A stretch of DNA of 64,000 nt, from positions 1-64,000 of the forward strand of contig CACLTL010000002.1 in NCBI GenBank assembly GCA_902609855.1, read 5' to 3'. The DNA comes from an uncultured Pelagibacteraceae bacterium. GTDB taxonomy: Bacteria > Pseudomonadota > Alphaproteobacteria > Pelagibacterales > Pelagibacteraceae. The notes under the pieces are model-generated. The model was not told where the DNA came from. It saw only the letters and a list, made by a program, of their open reading frames with translations, and did no database searches. How positions within the stretch are numbered: the stretch's first letter is position 1; every line of letters begins with the position of its first letter. The position numbers and the translations under genes were made by a program. Below are positions 34,644 through 42,977 of the stretch, one piece after another.

Positions 34644-35377
34644 TACTGTGCTCCTAAATAAGCATCAACTACTCGCTTATCATTTTTAATTTGTTCAGGT
34701 GAACCTTCTGCTAACATTTTTCCATGCGCTAAACAGAAAATTCTTTGTGCTAAACTCATTATTACTTTCATATTGTGCTCAATAACCAACAAAGTTATTC
34801 CATAATCTTTGTTAATTTTTATCAATCTATCTATAATTCCGTTTATTAAAGTTGGATTAATTCCAGCAGTAGGCTCATCTAATAAAAGCATTTTAGGTTC
34901 ATTCATTAGAGCCATTGCTAATTCTAATAATTTTTGTTGTCCAAAAGAAAGATCCCCTGCTCTTAAGTTTCTTTTTTGATAAAGACCCACAAAGTTTAAA
35001 AGGTTTTCTGCTTTCTCTGTAAGGTCGTTAGGAATTTTTGCGAAAATAAATCCAGAGTCACTAGCCTTATGACTGATTAACATGTTTTCAACGCAGTTTA
35101 GTTTTGTATAAATTTTTGTTTGCTGAAATGTTCTTAGTAAACCTAATTTGGCTACTGCAGGAACAGGCATTTCAGAAACTTCTGTATTATCAAAAACAAT
35201 TGAGCCTTGATCAATTGGATGTGTTCCTACAATCGAATTAAATAATGTGGTTTTACCCGAGCCATTTGGTCCAATTAAACCAACAATAGATCCTTGTTCT
35301 ACAGACACAGAAATATCTACGTTCGCTTGAACGCCACCAAAAGATTTACTTACATTTTTAACTTGTAAAATACTCAT
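34643..35377 (-). CDS. LIV-type ABC transporter ATP-binding protein (LivG-like)
   Basis: A 244-residue ABC ATPase. Walker A G-P-N-G-S-G-K-T-T is at residues 36-44, the signature is L-S-F-G-Q-Q-K-L-L-E-L, Walker B is M-L-L-L-D-E-P-T-A-G, and the H-loop is V-I-E-H-N-M. L-R-T-F-Q-Q-T-K-I-Y between Walker A and signature is the LivG-type linker. It overlaps the permease upstream by four bases and the LivF-like gene by one. Confidence 0.92.
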   Translation of the reverse strand: MSILQVKNVSKSFGGVQANVDISVSVEQGSIVGLIGPNGSGKTTLFNSIVGTHPIDQGSIVFDNTEVSEMPVPAVAKLGLLRTFQQTKIYTKLNCVENMLISHKASDSGFIFAKIPNDLTEKAENLLNFVGLYQKRNLRAGDLSFGQQKLLELAMALMNEPKMLLLDEPTAGINPTLINGIIDRLIKINKDYGITLLVIEHNMKVIMSLAQRIFCLAHGKMLAEGSPEQIKNDKRVVDAYLGAQ

Positions 35378-36438
35378 TTTAATTCCACCTGCGCCTTTCG
35401 ATCTTTCTCATCAATCACTTCACCAAATCTTTCAGGGTATTTTTCTCTTAACCAGCCCATTAATCCCTCTGGGAAATAAATTACAATCACAACAATTAAA
35501 ACTCCTAAAGCAACATACTGCCAACCTAAAATTAAAGTCCAAAGACCTTCTTTGAAGAAATGGAATAAAGTTGCACCAATTACTGGTCCCCATAAAGTTC
35601 CTTTACCGCCTAGTATTGCCATTAGTACCATGAATACTCCCATCTCTCTTCCATCAAACGCAACGTCAGTAGAGTCTATATATCCAATTAGTCCGCCCAT
35701 GATTCCACCTGCTAGACCACAGAAAAATGCTGAACACATCCAACCCGTAATTTTATACTTCATCGTTTGGATACCCATTGCCTCTGCTTTATCTTCATTA
35801 TCTCTTATCGCGTTTAAAATTAATTTAAATCTAGAACCGTAAATATATTTAACAAAAACAAATGTACCGATTAATAATGCAAAACTTAAAAAGTAAAAAA
35901 ACTTTCCTCTCGCTTCATTATCAACTATTTCTGCAGGAAAAGGTGGAGTAGTGAAACCTTGGCCTGCTCCGATAATTTCTATTCCTCCAGCAATTTCACC
36001 CGCAGCAATACCTAAACCTAAAGTACAAATTGCAAAGTAATGACCTCTTAAACCTAAAATAGCATATCCTATAGCGCCTGCGACAAGAGCAGGAATAATT
36101 GCTGAAACTAATAAACCGACACCTATTCCTTGAAAATATTGCGCGGTAGTATGCACAAATGTTTTTTCACCACCACTTTCTGTCCATTCTGCTAATGGAA
36201 AAAACATTCCTACTTGAACTGAGGCAGTTAAATACATTCCAAGACCATAGAAAAGAATATTTCCAAAAGTGTTGTAGCCCATTTCTCCACCTTGTAAATT
36301 CCAAGTCATCGCCAAAACGATCAGTACACATAGATATGTAAGTTGAACTTTAAAAGCTGAGAATAAATAAGGCGCGGCTAGACCTAAAATAATAAGGCCA
36401 GAATATAAAATTAAATCTTTTTGTTTTATTTTATTCAT
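35374..36438 (-). CDS. LIV-type ABC transporter permease (LivM-like)
   Basis: A 354-residue permease with about ten membrane segments. A-M-T-W-N-L-Q-G-G-E-M-G-Y-N-T-F-G near residue 43 replaces the usual G-x-x-G-x-x-S-x-G block of LivM. The ATPase-contact loop L-I-L-N-A-I-R-D-N-E-D-K-A-E-A-M-G-I is present (about 208-225). The C-terminus is a charged cytoplasmic tail. It abuts the LivH-like gene with no gap. It is shorter than livM at 22523 because it lacks the N-terminal extension. Confidence 0.9.
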   Translation of the reverse strand: MNKIKQKDLILYSGLIILGLAAPYLFSAFKVQLTYLCVLIVLAMTWNLQGGEMGYNTFGNILFYGLGMYLTASVQVGMFFPLAEWTESGGEKTFVHTTAQYFQGIGVGLLVSAIIPALVAGAIGYAILGLRGHYFAICTLGLGIAAGEIAGGIEIIGAGQGFTTPPFPAEIVDNEARGKFFYFLSFALLIGTFVFVKYIYGSRFKLILNAIRDNEDKAEAMGIQTMKYKITGWMCSAFFCGLAGGIMGGLIGYIDSTDVAFDGREMGVFMVLMAILGGKGTLWGPVIGATLFHFFKEGLWTLILGWQYVALGVLIVVIVIYFPEGLMGWLREKYPERFGEVIDEKDRKAQVELK

Positions 36439-37332
36439 TTATTTTAAGTATTCCCTTTTCTTTGAAAGTTTAAATCTTCTATAAACTAATATGAAAACCA
36501 GCAACATAAACACTGCTCCAATTCTAAATTCTGTTCCTAAAATATAATCTGCAAATTCTTCAAATAATCCTAATCCCATTCCTGAAATTGCTACAGCTGG
36601 TAAATTTCCAAGACCTGCAACAATAACTATCATGAACGATCTTACCGTATAAGGAAGCCCTACATAAGGATGTAGAGTTAGAGTGATTGCGATTAATGCT
36701 CCGGCAACTCCGCATAATGCAGCGTTAATACCAAAAGTTGCTGCATAAACTTTTTCTGTATCTACGCCTAAAATTTTTGCTGCTCTTGCGTTTTGAGCTG
36801 TAGCTCTTATAGCTCGTCCCAGTCTAGATTTCTTCATATAGATAACTAAACCAACCGCATATAAAACACTTATAAAAGCAGAGAATATTTTTGAATTTGG
36901 TAAAGTTACTGAATTATCGAACAACATTGTTGTTCCATACTCTGATTGCGCAACAACTACATCAGCTCCAAAAATAAAATTCATTAACTGTTGCATTACA
37001 ATTGCGATACCGAATGTTGCTAAAATTGAAATAAAAAGATCTCGATCTACGACTTTATTAATAACTAATTTATATAAATACCAACCTACAAAATACATTA
37101 TGATTGGAGAAACAATTACCCCCCAGGCTGGATGAATTCCCGCAAGATACATTGTATATGCGATGTAACCTCCAAGGATTACTAAATCACCTTGTGCAAT
37201 ATTAATAATATTCATTACTCCCCATTGAAGTGCCATTCCGTAAGCAATTAATGCGAATAAAATCCCTAGAAGAATTCCGTCCAATGAAGCTTGGACCATT
37301 AACATTGGAGCTTTAAAAATAAGAAAGTCCAT
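36439..37332 (-). CDS. LIV-type ABC transporter permease (LivH-like)
   Basis: A 297-residue permease with about eight segments. D-G-I-L-L-G-I-L-F-A-L-I-A-Y-G-M-A-L and M-N-I-I-N-I-A-Q-G-D-L-V (about 41-52) are the LivH signature blocks, with R-A-T-A-Q-N-A-R-A-A-K-I-L-G-V-D as ATPase-contact loop. It is the first permease gene after the binding-protein gene, from which it is separated by a 9-bp GC-rich terminator. That arrangement would let only part of the transcripts reach the membrane genes. Confidence 0.92.
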   Translation of the reverse strand: MDFLIFKAPMLMVQASLDGILLGILFALIAYGMALQWGVMNIINIAQGDLVILGGYIAYTMYLAGIHPAWGVIVSPIIMYFVGWYLYKLVINKVVDRDLFISILATFGIAIVMQQLMNFIFGADVVVAQSEYGTTMLFDNSVTLPNSKIFSAFISVLYAVGLVIYMKKSRLGRAIRATAQNARAAKILGVDTEKVYAATFGINAALCGVAGALIAITLTLHPYVGLPYTVRSFMIVIVAGLGNLPAVAISGMGLGLFEEFADYILGTEFRIGAVFMLLVFILVYRRFKLSKKREYLK

Positions 37333-37350
37333 AAAATTTGTAAAACTTAT

Positions 37351-37384
37351 AAAAGAAAAGCCCCTAGAAAACTAGGGGCTTTTT
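37351..37384 (-). terminator. Intrinsic terminator between binding protein and permease genes
   Basis: AGCCCCTAG (37359-37367) and CTAGGGGCT (37372-37380) form a perfect 9-bp stem with an AAAA loop, flanked by A-run and T-run. On the reverse strand it lies 18 bases after the binding-protein stop and before the permease start, so it would trim most transcripts to the binding protein alone. Confidence 0.88.
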
Positions 37385-37402
37385 CTTAATAATTAGAAGT
37401 TA

Positions 37403-38644
37403 TTAACTTCTTTCAGACCACTTAGGTATTGGATGGTAAAACTTGTCTGAAGCCCATTTTGTTGGAGCTACAACTTTGTTCTCACACTCATCACCTTTAC
37501 ATCTTACTTGGAACAAGATCATTGGTTTAGCAGTATTTTGACCACCAGGACCAAATTTAATGTTTCCATAGAAAGTTTGCATTTCAGTTGTCTTAAGAGC
37601 GTCTCTTACCGCATCTCTATCAAAAGAATTTGCTCTTTCGAACGCATCTTTAAATACTAATAATGCTGCAGAAGATTCAGCTGATTGGTACGGCGGAGCA
37701 TAACCAAATTCTTTTTTAAAGTCTCTGTCATACTTCTTGCCTGAACCAAAAAACTTATCTTTGTAAGATAAATTTTTATGCCACTGAGAAGCGCACAATG
37801 CGTATTCTGATTTCTTTCCGTGTTGTTTAGAAAGTTTAGCAGCATCACAGTGTGTCATCGCTAACATAGGAACATCAACTTTCATTTCAGAGATTTGTCT
37901 GATAGCAGTTAACGCACCTTTTGTGTGACCTGATACAACAAGTACATCTGGCTTAGTAGCTTTTACTTTAGCTAGTGTAGCTGCCATATCGTTAAGCTCT
38001 TTTGGTAGTTTGTCATCGATGATGATCTCAGATCCAGTTCTTTTCGCTGCATCTAAAATACCAAGTCTCACGTCTTGTGAAAAAGCATCTTGTTCAAATG
38101 CTTGAGCAATTCTTACTCCTTTACCACCGTTTTTTTCTACCGCTAAATCGATAGCTACTTCAAGGTATTGGTTAGCTGGTGATAACACCGCGAACAAATA
38201 TTTGTATCCTTTTGTAAATAAAGATCTAGATGCACCATTTGCTTCAACCATAGGAATTTTATATTTCTCGGTTACTGGTGCAATGGCCTTCGTCAAACCT
38301 GAACTATATGGTCCAAGCATGTAATGAACGCCATCTTGTTTAATTAGTCTTTCAGCTAACTGAGCGGCTCTTTTTGGGTTTGACTCATCATCGTAATAGA
38401 TAATTTCAAACTTATATTTCTTACCTTGTACTTCAACTCCACCCATTTTGTTAATTCTTTCAACAGCCATGTTGTAACCGTTTTGAGTATGAACACCATT
38501 TGAAGAGTATTTACCTGTAAGAGATATTGCAGAACCTAACACAATGTAATCACCTTCTACTTTTGCAAAAGAAGAAGTGAAAGATACAAGTGCTAAAGTT
38601 ATAGCTGAAATAGATGTAATAAATAGTTTTACTAGTTTATTCAT
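37403..38644 (-). CDS. LIV-type ABC transporter substrate-binding protein
   Basis: A 413-residue type I periplasmic binding protein, longer than livK. The signal peptide ends near T-S-S-F-A (residue 27). I-V-L-G-S-A-I-S-L-T-G-K-Y-S starts the mature fold, with Y-Y-D-D-E-S-N-P and M-L-G-P-Y-S-S-G further on. A C-terminal loop with C-K-G-D-E-C looks like a disulfide. The branch differs from the leucine-binding type and resembles amide or amino acid binding proteins; ligand is unknown. It is the first gene of its transporter unit, with its own promoter, the shared TTAAT/GAGGGA leader and a terminator behind it, consistent with high binding-protein expression. Confidence 0.92.
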   Translation of the reverse strand: MNKLVKLFITSISAITLALVSFTSSFAKVEGDYIVLGSAISLTGKYSSNGVHTQNGYNMAVERINKMGGVEVQGKKYKFEIIYYDDESNPKRAAQLAERLIKQDGVHYMLGPYSSGLTKAIAPVTEKYKIPMVEANGASRSLFTKGYKYLFAVLSPANQYLEVAIDLAVEKNGGKGVRIAQAFEQDAFSQDVRLGILDAAKRTGSEIIIDDKLPKELNDMAATLAKVKATKPDVLVVSGHTKGALTAIRQISEMKVDVPMLAMTHCDAAKLSKQHGKKSEYALCASQWHKNLSYKDKFFGSGKKYDRDFKKEFGYAPPYQSAESSAALLVFKDAFERANSFDRDAVRDALKTTEMQTFYGNIKFGPGGQNTAKPMILFQVRCKGDECENKVVAPTKWASDKFYHPIPKWSERS

Positions 38645-38715
38645 TATTTCCCTCTTTGTTGTTAATTAATTAATTAAAATTAAATAATTAAAACAATAAA
38701 TTTAGTTTTTGACAA
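38645..38715 (-). promoter_or_regulatory. Promoter and shared leader of binding-protein gene
   Basis: On the reverse strand TTGTCA (38715-38710) is 17 bases from TTTAAT (38692-38687). The transcript would start just before the run of TTAAT repeats, followed by AACAACAAAGAGGGAAATA and the ATG. GAGGGA is the ribosome-binding site. Boxes match the consensus at five of six positions each. Confidence 0.65.
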
Positions 38716-38724
38716 CAGTAAGAA

Positions 38725-39342
38725 TTAATTAAAACTCTGTGTCGCAGCAACGTATAAAGCGATTATAAGTAATACACACGCTGAGATTGTATTTAAAACT
38801 TTAGGTTTGCTTTTTAACCATATAGAAATTTTTTCTGCTGCCATTCCGTAAATCATCAAAGTTAAAAAATCGAGAACAACATAAGTGATCATTAAAATTA
38901 TAAATTGTGAAAAAACATTATTCTCAAAATTAATAAAAGAAGAAAAAATAGTTCCAAAAAAAATAATTGCTTTTGGACTTAATCCTGCAACCATAAAACC
39001 ATCTTTGTAAAATGAAAAAGTTGATTTTGAACTTTGCTCGCCTGATTCTATAGATCTAATTTTTGCAGTATAAGTATCGTAAGCAAGATAAACTATGTAA
39101 AGAATTCCAGCCCATTTCAGATAATATAAGATTTCTGGATTATCACTTAAAAAAGAGCCAATAAGAAATACGACTAAAATTCCCTGTATTGTATTAGCAG
39201 TAACATCGCCAACAGCGGTCCAAACAGATCTTTTTAAACCATAGTTCAAGGTGTGAGAAACAATAACAACCCTTGGAAGACCGGGAGTTATAAATAAAAA
39301 TAATATAATTTGAAGAAAAATTAAATAGTCACTTGGAAACAT
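38725..39342 (-). CDS. LysE family translocator
   Basis: A 205-residue membrane protein with six segments. Where the family usually has SPGPNN it reads F-I-T-P-G-L-P-R-V-V-I-V, and G-L-S-P-K-A-I-I-F-F at about residue 125 replaces the NPK motif of the paralogue at 16583. The family exports amino acids. It lies 80 bases upstream of the LIV-type binding-protein gene but that gene has its own promoter. The start is 25 bases from the divergent DUF2805 start. Confidence 0.82.
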   Translation of the reverse strand: MFPSDYLIFLQIILFLFITPGLPRVVIVSHTLNYGLKRSVWTAVGDVTANTIQGILVVFLIGSFLSDNPEILYYLKWAGILYIVYLAYDTYTAKIRSIESGEQSSKSTFSFYKDGFMVAGLSPKAIIFFGTIFSSFINFENNVFSQFIILMITYVVLDFLTLMIYGMAAEKISIWLKSKPKVLNTISACVLLIIALYVAATQSFN

Positions 39343-39367
39343 ATTATTAAAGACTATATAGAATTAT

Positions 39368-39664
39368 ATGAAGAAAAAAAGTTCTTTCCCACAAACTAAA
39401 GTTAAAAATCCAGAACCAAAAAGAAAAGATGAAAATTGGATAATATGGGCTGCTTGGGCTGATAGAATTACATTCGAAGAAATAAAAGAGAAAACTGGTA
39501 AGTCAGAGTCTGATGTAATTAAAATAATGAGAAAAAATTTAAAGCCTGGATCTTTTAGGCTTTGGCGAAAAAGAGTCCACAACACAAGTATAAAACATAG
39601 AAAAAAATTCAAATTAGAAAGAAAAAAAATAAGAGAAAAAGTAAGAATAACTGATATATATTAA
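39368..39664 (+). CDS. DUF2805 (TIGR03643-like) family protein
   Basis: A 98-residue, strongly basic protein. I-I-W-A-A-W-A-D-R-I-T-F-E-E-I, K-S-E-S-D-V-I-K-I-M-R-K-N-L-K and S-F-R-L-W-R-K-R-V match the small conserved family DUF2805, with K-H-R-K-K-F at the end. Its function is not known; the helical pattern and high charge suggest nucleic acid binding. It is two bases upstream of grxC, so the two are likely co-transcribed. Confidence 0.82.
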   Translation: MKKKSSFPQTKVKNPEPKRKDENWIIWAAWADRITFEEIKEKTGKSESDVIKIMRKNLKPGSFRLWRKRVHNTSIKHRKKFKLERKKIREKVRITDIY

Positions 39665-39666
39665 AT

Positions 39667-39921
39667 ATGAAAAAAGTAACAATTTACTCTGGTGATCCTT
39701 GTCCTTATTGCGGAGCTGCAAAAGCACTTCTTAAAAGCAAGAATGTAGAGTTTGAAGAATTTGATATTTGGAAAGATCCAGCAAAAGCAAAAGAAATGCT
39801 TCAAAGAACTAACGGTAAAAGAACAATTCCTCAAATGTTTATAGGAGATCATTACATTGGTGGGAATGATGATTTGCAAGCTCTAAATAGAAGTGGCGAA
39901 TTAGATAAACTTTTAGCTTAA
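39667..39921 (+). CDS. grxC: Glutaredoxin 3
   Basis: An 84-residue glutaredoxin with the dithiol active site C-P-Y-C (C12 and C15) in Y-S-G-D-P-C-P-Y-C-G-A-A-K, the cis-proline R-T-I-P-Q-M-F-I-G and the glutathione-binding G-G-N-D-D-L-Q-A-L. It reduces protein disulfides and mixed glutathione disulfides using glutathione, whose synthesis genes are at 43986-46215. Length is normal. Its 3' end overlaps the convergent rbsK-like gene by nine bases. Confidence 0.95.
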   Translation: MKKVTIYSGDPCPYCGAAKALLKSKNVEFEEFDIWKDPAKAKEMLQRTNGKRTIPQMFIGDHYIGGNDDLQALNRSGELDKLLA

Positions 39922-40815
39922 GTCTTTTATAAAAGGCATCGCATCTCCAGCCCCAAGCTTTGTCGTTGAAATTCCAGCAACTTTATTAGCTAATTCTAAA
40001 CACTCTTTAATCGGTTTTTCTTTAGATAAACCAAAAGCTAAACCACCATTAAAAGCATCACCTGCTCCAGTGGTATCAATGGCTTTGACAGGAGTAGCTT
40101 GTAAATAAATTTCCTCTTTTCCATCAGAGTAAAATAATCCTTTTTCGCCTAGTGTAATTATTATCTTTTTTATTCCTAAATTGATTAATTTATCTGCTGC
40201 TTGTTTTGCTTCTTTTTCATTTGTAATTTTTATACCAGTATAAAACTCTGCTTCAGTTTCATTAGGAGTAAAATAGTCAATATTTTTATAAAATTCTTTT
40301 GAAATTTCTGATGCAGGTGCGGGATTTAATATAGTTAAACATCCATTCTCCTTAGCAGTTTTAAGACAGTGCAAGGTAACATCTTTAGGGACTTCAAGTT
40401 GAGTTAAAAAGATTTTTGAATTCTTTATAATATCAATGTGTTTATCTATTTCAGCAACTTTAAAAGTCGAAGGCGCTCCAACGATAACATTGATTGCATT
40501 TTTTCCAGAATTCTTATCAACTAAAATTCCAGCCACACCAGTTTGTAAATTTTCATCTTGAATTACACTTTCAGTATTAATTTTATTTTTTGTTAACGTG
40601 TTTAAAGCTAATTCACCATAAGAGTCTTTTCCAATCTTGCTTATAAAATTTACTTTTGCACCTAATCTTGCAATGGCTACTGCTTGATTGCATCCTTTTC
40701 CACCGGGTCCAACATTGTATTTATTTCCTAATATAGTTTCTCCAATAGCAGGAATTTTAGGTCCTGAAAAACTTATGTCAGCTACAAATATACCTAAGAC
40801 AGAAATATCGCTCAT
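39913..40815 (-). CDS. rbsK: Ribokinase
   Basis: A 300-residue PfkB-family sugar kinase close to ribokinase. N-V-G-P-G-G-K-G-C-N-Q-A-V-A-I-A-R-L-G (about 34-52) is the ribokinase N-terminal signature, and D-T-T-G-A-G-D-A-F-N-G-G (247-258) holds the catalytic base D253 and the anion hole. It phosphorylates D-ribose with ATP in the cytoplasm. No ribose transporter is nearby; related substrates such as nucleosides remain possible. It overlaps ccdA by one base, although the two functions are unrelated. Confidence 0.88.
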   Translation of the reverse strand: MSDISVLGIFVADISFSGPKIPAIGETILGNKYNVGPGGKGCNQAVAIARLGAKVNFISKIGKDSYGELALNTLTKNKINTESVIQDENLQTGVAGILVDKNSGKNAINVIVGAPSTFKVAEIDKHIDIIKNSKIFLTQLEVPKDVTLHCLKTAKENGCLTILNPAPASEISKEFYKNIDYFTPNETEAEFYTGIKITNEKEAKQAADKLINLGIKKIIITLGEKGLFYSDGKEEIYLQATPVKAIDTTGAGDAFNGGLAFGLSKEKPIKECLELANKVAGISTTKLGAGDAMPFIKDLS

Positions 40816-41528
40816 TAGCCAAGCGTAGTTAGGAAAGGAAAGATTGTCAAAATATAATAACTTATAACTTGAATTTGATTAGTAGCAATCAAAATACCTG
40901 TAAGTAATAAAATTACTCCACCTGTTTTAGTAACTCTTCCGTAATATTTACTAAAACCTTTTCTAGTTGTTAAAAATTTACTCATATAATAACCAGATAA
41001 AATAAATGGAATTGCCAAACCTAAAGAGTAAAATGAAAGCAACAATACTCCGGAACTAACTGAAGCCTCTGTTGCAGATAAAGCTAGTATAGATCCTAGC
41101 ACAGGCCCAATACATGGTGTCCATCCAAAAGCAAATGCTGCACCAACTAATAATGGAAAAGCATAGTTATTTTGATAGCCTCGGGTTTCCATTCTTTTTT
41201 CTTGATTTAGGAAACTAAAATTAAAAATTCCCAACATTTGAAGTGAAAAGAGAATGATTAAAATTCCTGCTGCAATTCTTAATTCATTAGATAAAAATAA
41301 TAATATATTTCCTACAGCCGAAGCTGTTGCTCCTAGAACAATAAATACAAGCGAAAATCCTACGGAAAACAAAACAGTTTTAATGAAAACACCTCGTCTA
41401 TCTTGTTCAATTTCATCTAAATTTTTTCCAGTAATGTAAGAAATGTAACCTGGAATAATAGGTAATACACATGGAGTTAAAAAACTTATAAATCCAGCTC
41501 CAAATGCAAAAGCTAACTTCACAATCAT
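40815..41528 (-). CDS. ccdA: Cytochrome c biogenesis protein CcdA
   Basis: A 237-residue protein with six membrane segments. The two redox-active cysteines of CcdA are visible: C20 in F-L-T-P-C-V-L-P-I-I-P-G-Y and C139 in G-W-T-P-C-I-G-P. It carries reducing equivalents from cytoplasmic thioredoxin across the inner membrane for cytochrome c maturation, matching the c-type cytochrome at 17177. It is first in a two-gene unit with rbsK and is divergent from a small membrane protein, with 50 bases between. Confidence 0.93.
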   Translation of the reverse strand: MIVKLAFAFGAGFISFLTPCVLPIIPGYISYITGKNLDEIEQDRRGVFIKTVLFSVGFSLVFIVLGATASAVGNILLFLSNELRIAAGILIILFSLQMLGIFNFSFLNQEKRMETRGYQNNYAFPLLVGAAFAFGWTPCIGPVLGSILALSATEASVSSGVLLLSFYSLGLAIPFILSGYYMSKFLTTRKGFSKYYGRVTKTGGVILLLTGILIATNQIQVISYYILTIFPFLTTLG

Positions 41529-41578
41529 ATAATCTTTATATTTGCCTTTAATCTTTCCCGCAATTACAATATTGGCTC

Positions 41579-41923
41579 ATGATAATTAAATACATTGGCT
41601 TTCTATTTACACTTCTTTGGTCTTTCACATTTATTAAAACACAGAGTTTATTTAAAAAAGGATCAGGTTTTTTGATAACATTATTTGTTTCAAATATTTC
41701 ATGGTTAACTTTTATTGCTGCTTGTTTTTATGGTTTTAAAAATTTTAAATTCTACTACGTTTTAATAGGAATAGTTTTTATCATTGCGCTTGTTCAACTA
41801 ACTTTTGGTCGAATTAGCTTATTCATCAATTCAAAGTTCGAAAACAAAGAAAATTTAATAAGAATTAAAACCGTGATTGAATATTTAATTATTATCGCAA
41901 TTCTTTACTATATTTTTGTTTAA
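41579..41923 (+). CDS. Hypothetical small membrane protein
   Basis: A 114-residue protein with four hydrophobic segments (about 1-18, 28-48, 52-74 and 92-114). It has few charged residues apart from K-F-E-N-K-E-N-L-I-R-I-K between the third and fourth segments. I recognise no family. It is transcribed divergently from ccdA and its end overlaps the convergent histidine phosphatase gene by four bases. No ribosome-binding site is obvious. Confidence 0.5.
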   Translation: MIIKYIGFLFTLLWSFTFIKTQSLFKKGSGFLITLFVSNISWLTFIAACFYGFKNFKFYYVLIGIVFIIALVQLTFGRISLFINSKFENKENLIRIKTVIEYLIIIAILYYIFV

Positions 41924-42480
41924 TCAGTTTGAATTGTTCCTAAAACTTTAAAATTTTTATCGGCTACTACTATTTCTCCTGAGCTTGGCACAGCATTTGT
42001 AACAGCAGTAATAATGCTGTAATGCGTAATCAACACTAAATTTTTACCTTTTCCATCCCATCTCTTCACAAAATTATAAAGCTCTTTTAATTGTTTTCCC
42101 TCATTTTTATTATAAGGAGATTGAAAGGTAGAATTTAACGCCGTAAATTCTTTATAATCACCAAAAGCATATTTAGCGGTATCTTTGCATCTACACCACT
42201 GACTGCTTAAAACTTGATCTATGGGAACTTTATTCTTTTTAAATAATTTTCCAATTTTTTTTGATTGATTGACACCTTTTTTACTTAGATTTCTTTGTGT
42301 TTTACAGTCATCAATTTTAAAGCCTGCTGGATCTCCACCGCCTGGAGCTAATGAGTGTCTAATTAAAATAATTTTGTTTCCTTCCTGAGCTATATTCCAA
42401 GCTTGGTCTGATGCGTTTAACTGTGATGTAAAAAGAAAAAAGAAAAGACTTAGTATTAGGGAAATAATGTTACTCTTCAT
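41920..42480 (-). CDS. Periplasmic histidine phosphatase family protein
   Basis: A 186-residue exported protein. A signal peptide of about 23 residues ends in Q-L-N-A. The phosphatase motif is I-L-I-R-H-S-L-A-P-G-G-G-D-P with R41 and H42, the histidine that takes the phosphate in this superfamily. S-S-Q-W-C-R-C-K-D-T-A follows, and the second catalytic His is in V-L-I-T-H-Y-S-I. It resembles the Ais/SixA-type periplasmic branch. The substrate is unknown. It stands alone, with a 119-base upstream spacer in which I see no gene. Confidence 0.82.
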   Translation of the reverse strand: MKSNIISLILSLFFFLFTSQLNASDQAWNIAQEGNKIILIRHSLAPGGGDPAGFKIDDCKTQRNLSKKGVNQSKKIGKLFKKNKVPIDQVLSSQWCRCKDTAKYAFGDYKEFTALNSTFQSPYNKNEGKQLKELYNFVKRWDGKGKNLVLITHYSIITAVTNAVPSSGEIVVADKNFKVLGTIQTD

Positions 42481-42599
42481 GGTGGATGAAATGTTAATCT
42501 TACGAATTTATGTAGCCTTGGTCTAGAGGACATGGCATCAAATAATTTAATTTGTTGCTAGGTTGTATTAAAACACTTAATTGGTTTGTTAATAACTAT

Positions 42600-42977
42600 T
42601 TAACTCTTAGGTTTAAAAACTAAGCACACGCCATTGTTGCAATAGCGTTTTCCAGTGGGTTTTGGACCATCTTCAAACACGTGGCCGTGATGACCGCCAC
42701 ATTTTTTACAATGATATTCTGTTCTTGGGTAACCTATGTGCATGTCTGTTTTTTCCTCAAAAACATCAGGTAAAGATTTAAAAAAAGAGGGCCAACCAGA
42801 TCCGCTTTCATATTTTGTGCTTGAGTCAAAAAGTTTTGTGCCACATCCTACGCAATGATAAGAGCCTTCTCTTTTTTCGTTATTTAAAGGACTGCTACCG
42901 GGAGACTCTGTTCCCTCTTGTCTTAAAACATAATTTTGTTCTGGCGTTAAATTTGAATCCCAATCTTTATTACTCAT
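42600..42977 (-). CDS. msrB: Peptide-methionine (R)-S-oxide reductase
   Basis: A 125-residue MsrB. Zinc cysteines are C42/C45 (C-V-G-C-G) and C90/C93 ([12 protein letters not shown]), and the catalytic cysteine is C113 in R-Y-C-N-N-G. The usual motif is RYCINS, so Asn replaces Ile and Gly replaces Ser here. C118 may act as a nearby resolving cysteine. It repairs methionine-R-sulfoxide in proteins. Its start overlaps the cysE stop by eight bases, joining oxidative repair with cysteine synthesis. Confidence 0.94.
   Translation of the reverse strand: MSNKDWDSNLTPEQNYVLRQEGTESPGSSPLNNEKREGSYHCVGCGTKLFDSSTKYESGSGWPSFFKSLPDVFEEKTDMHIGYPRTEYHCKKCGGHHGHVFEDGPKPTGKRYCNNGVCLVFKPKS

Noticed and set aside
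42481-42599. tRNA or small RNA in the 119-base gap before the histidine phosphatase gene
   Set aside because: No TTCGA-type loop, no acceptor stem and no stable GC-rich hairpin are visible.
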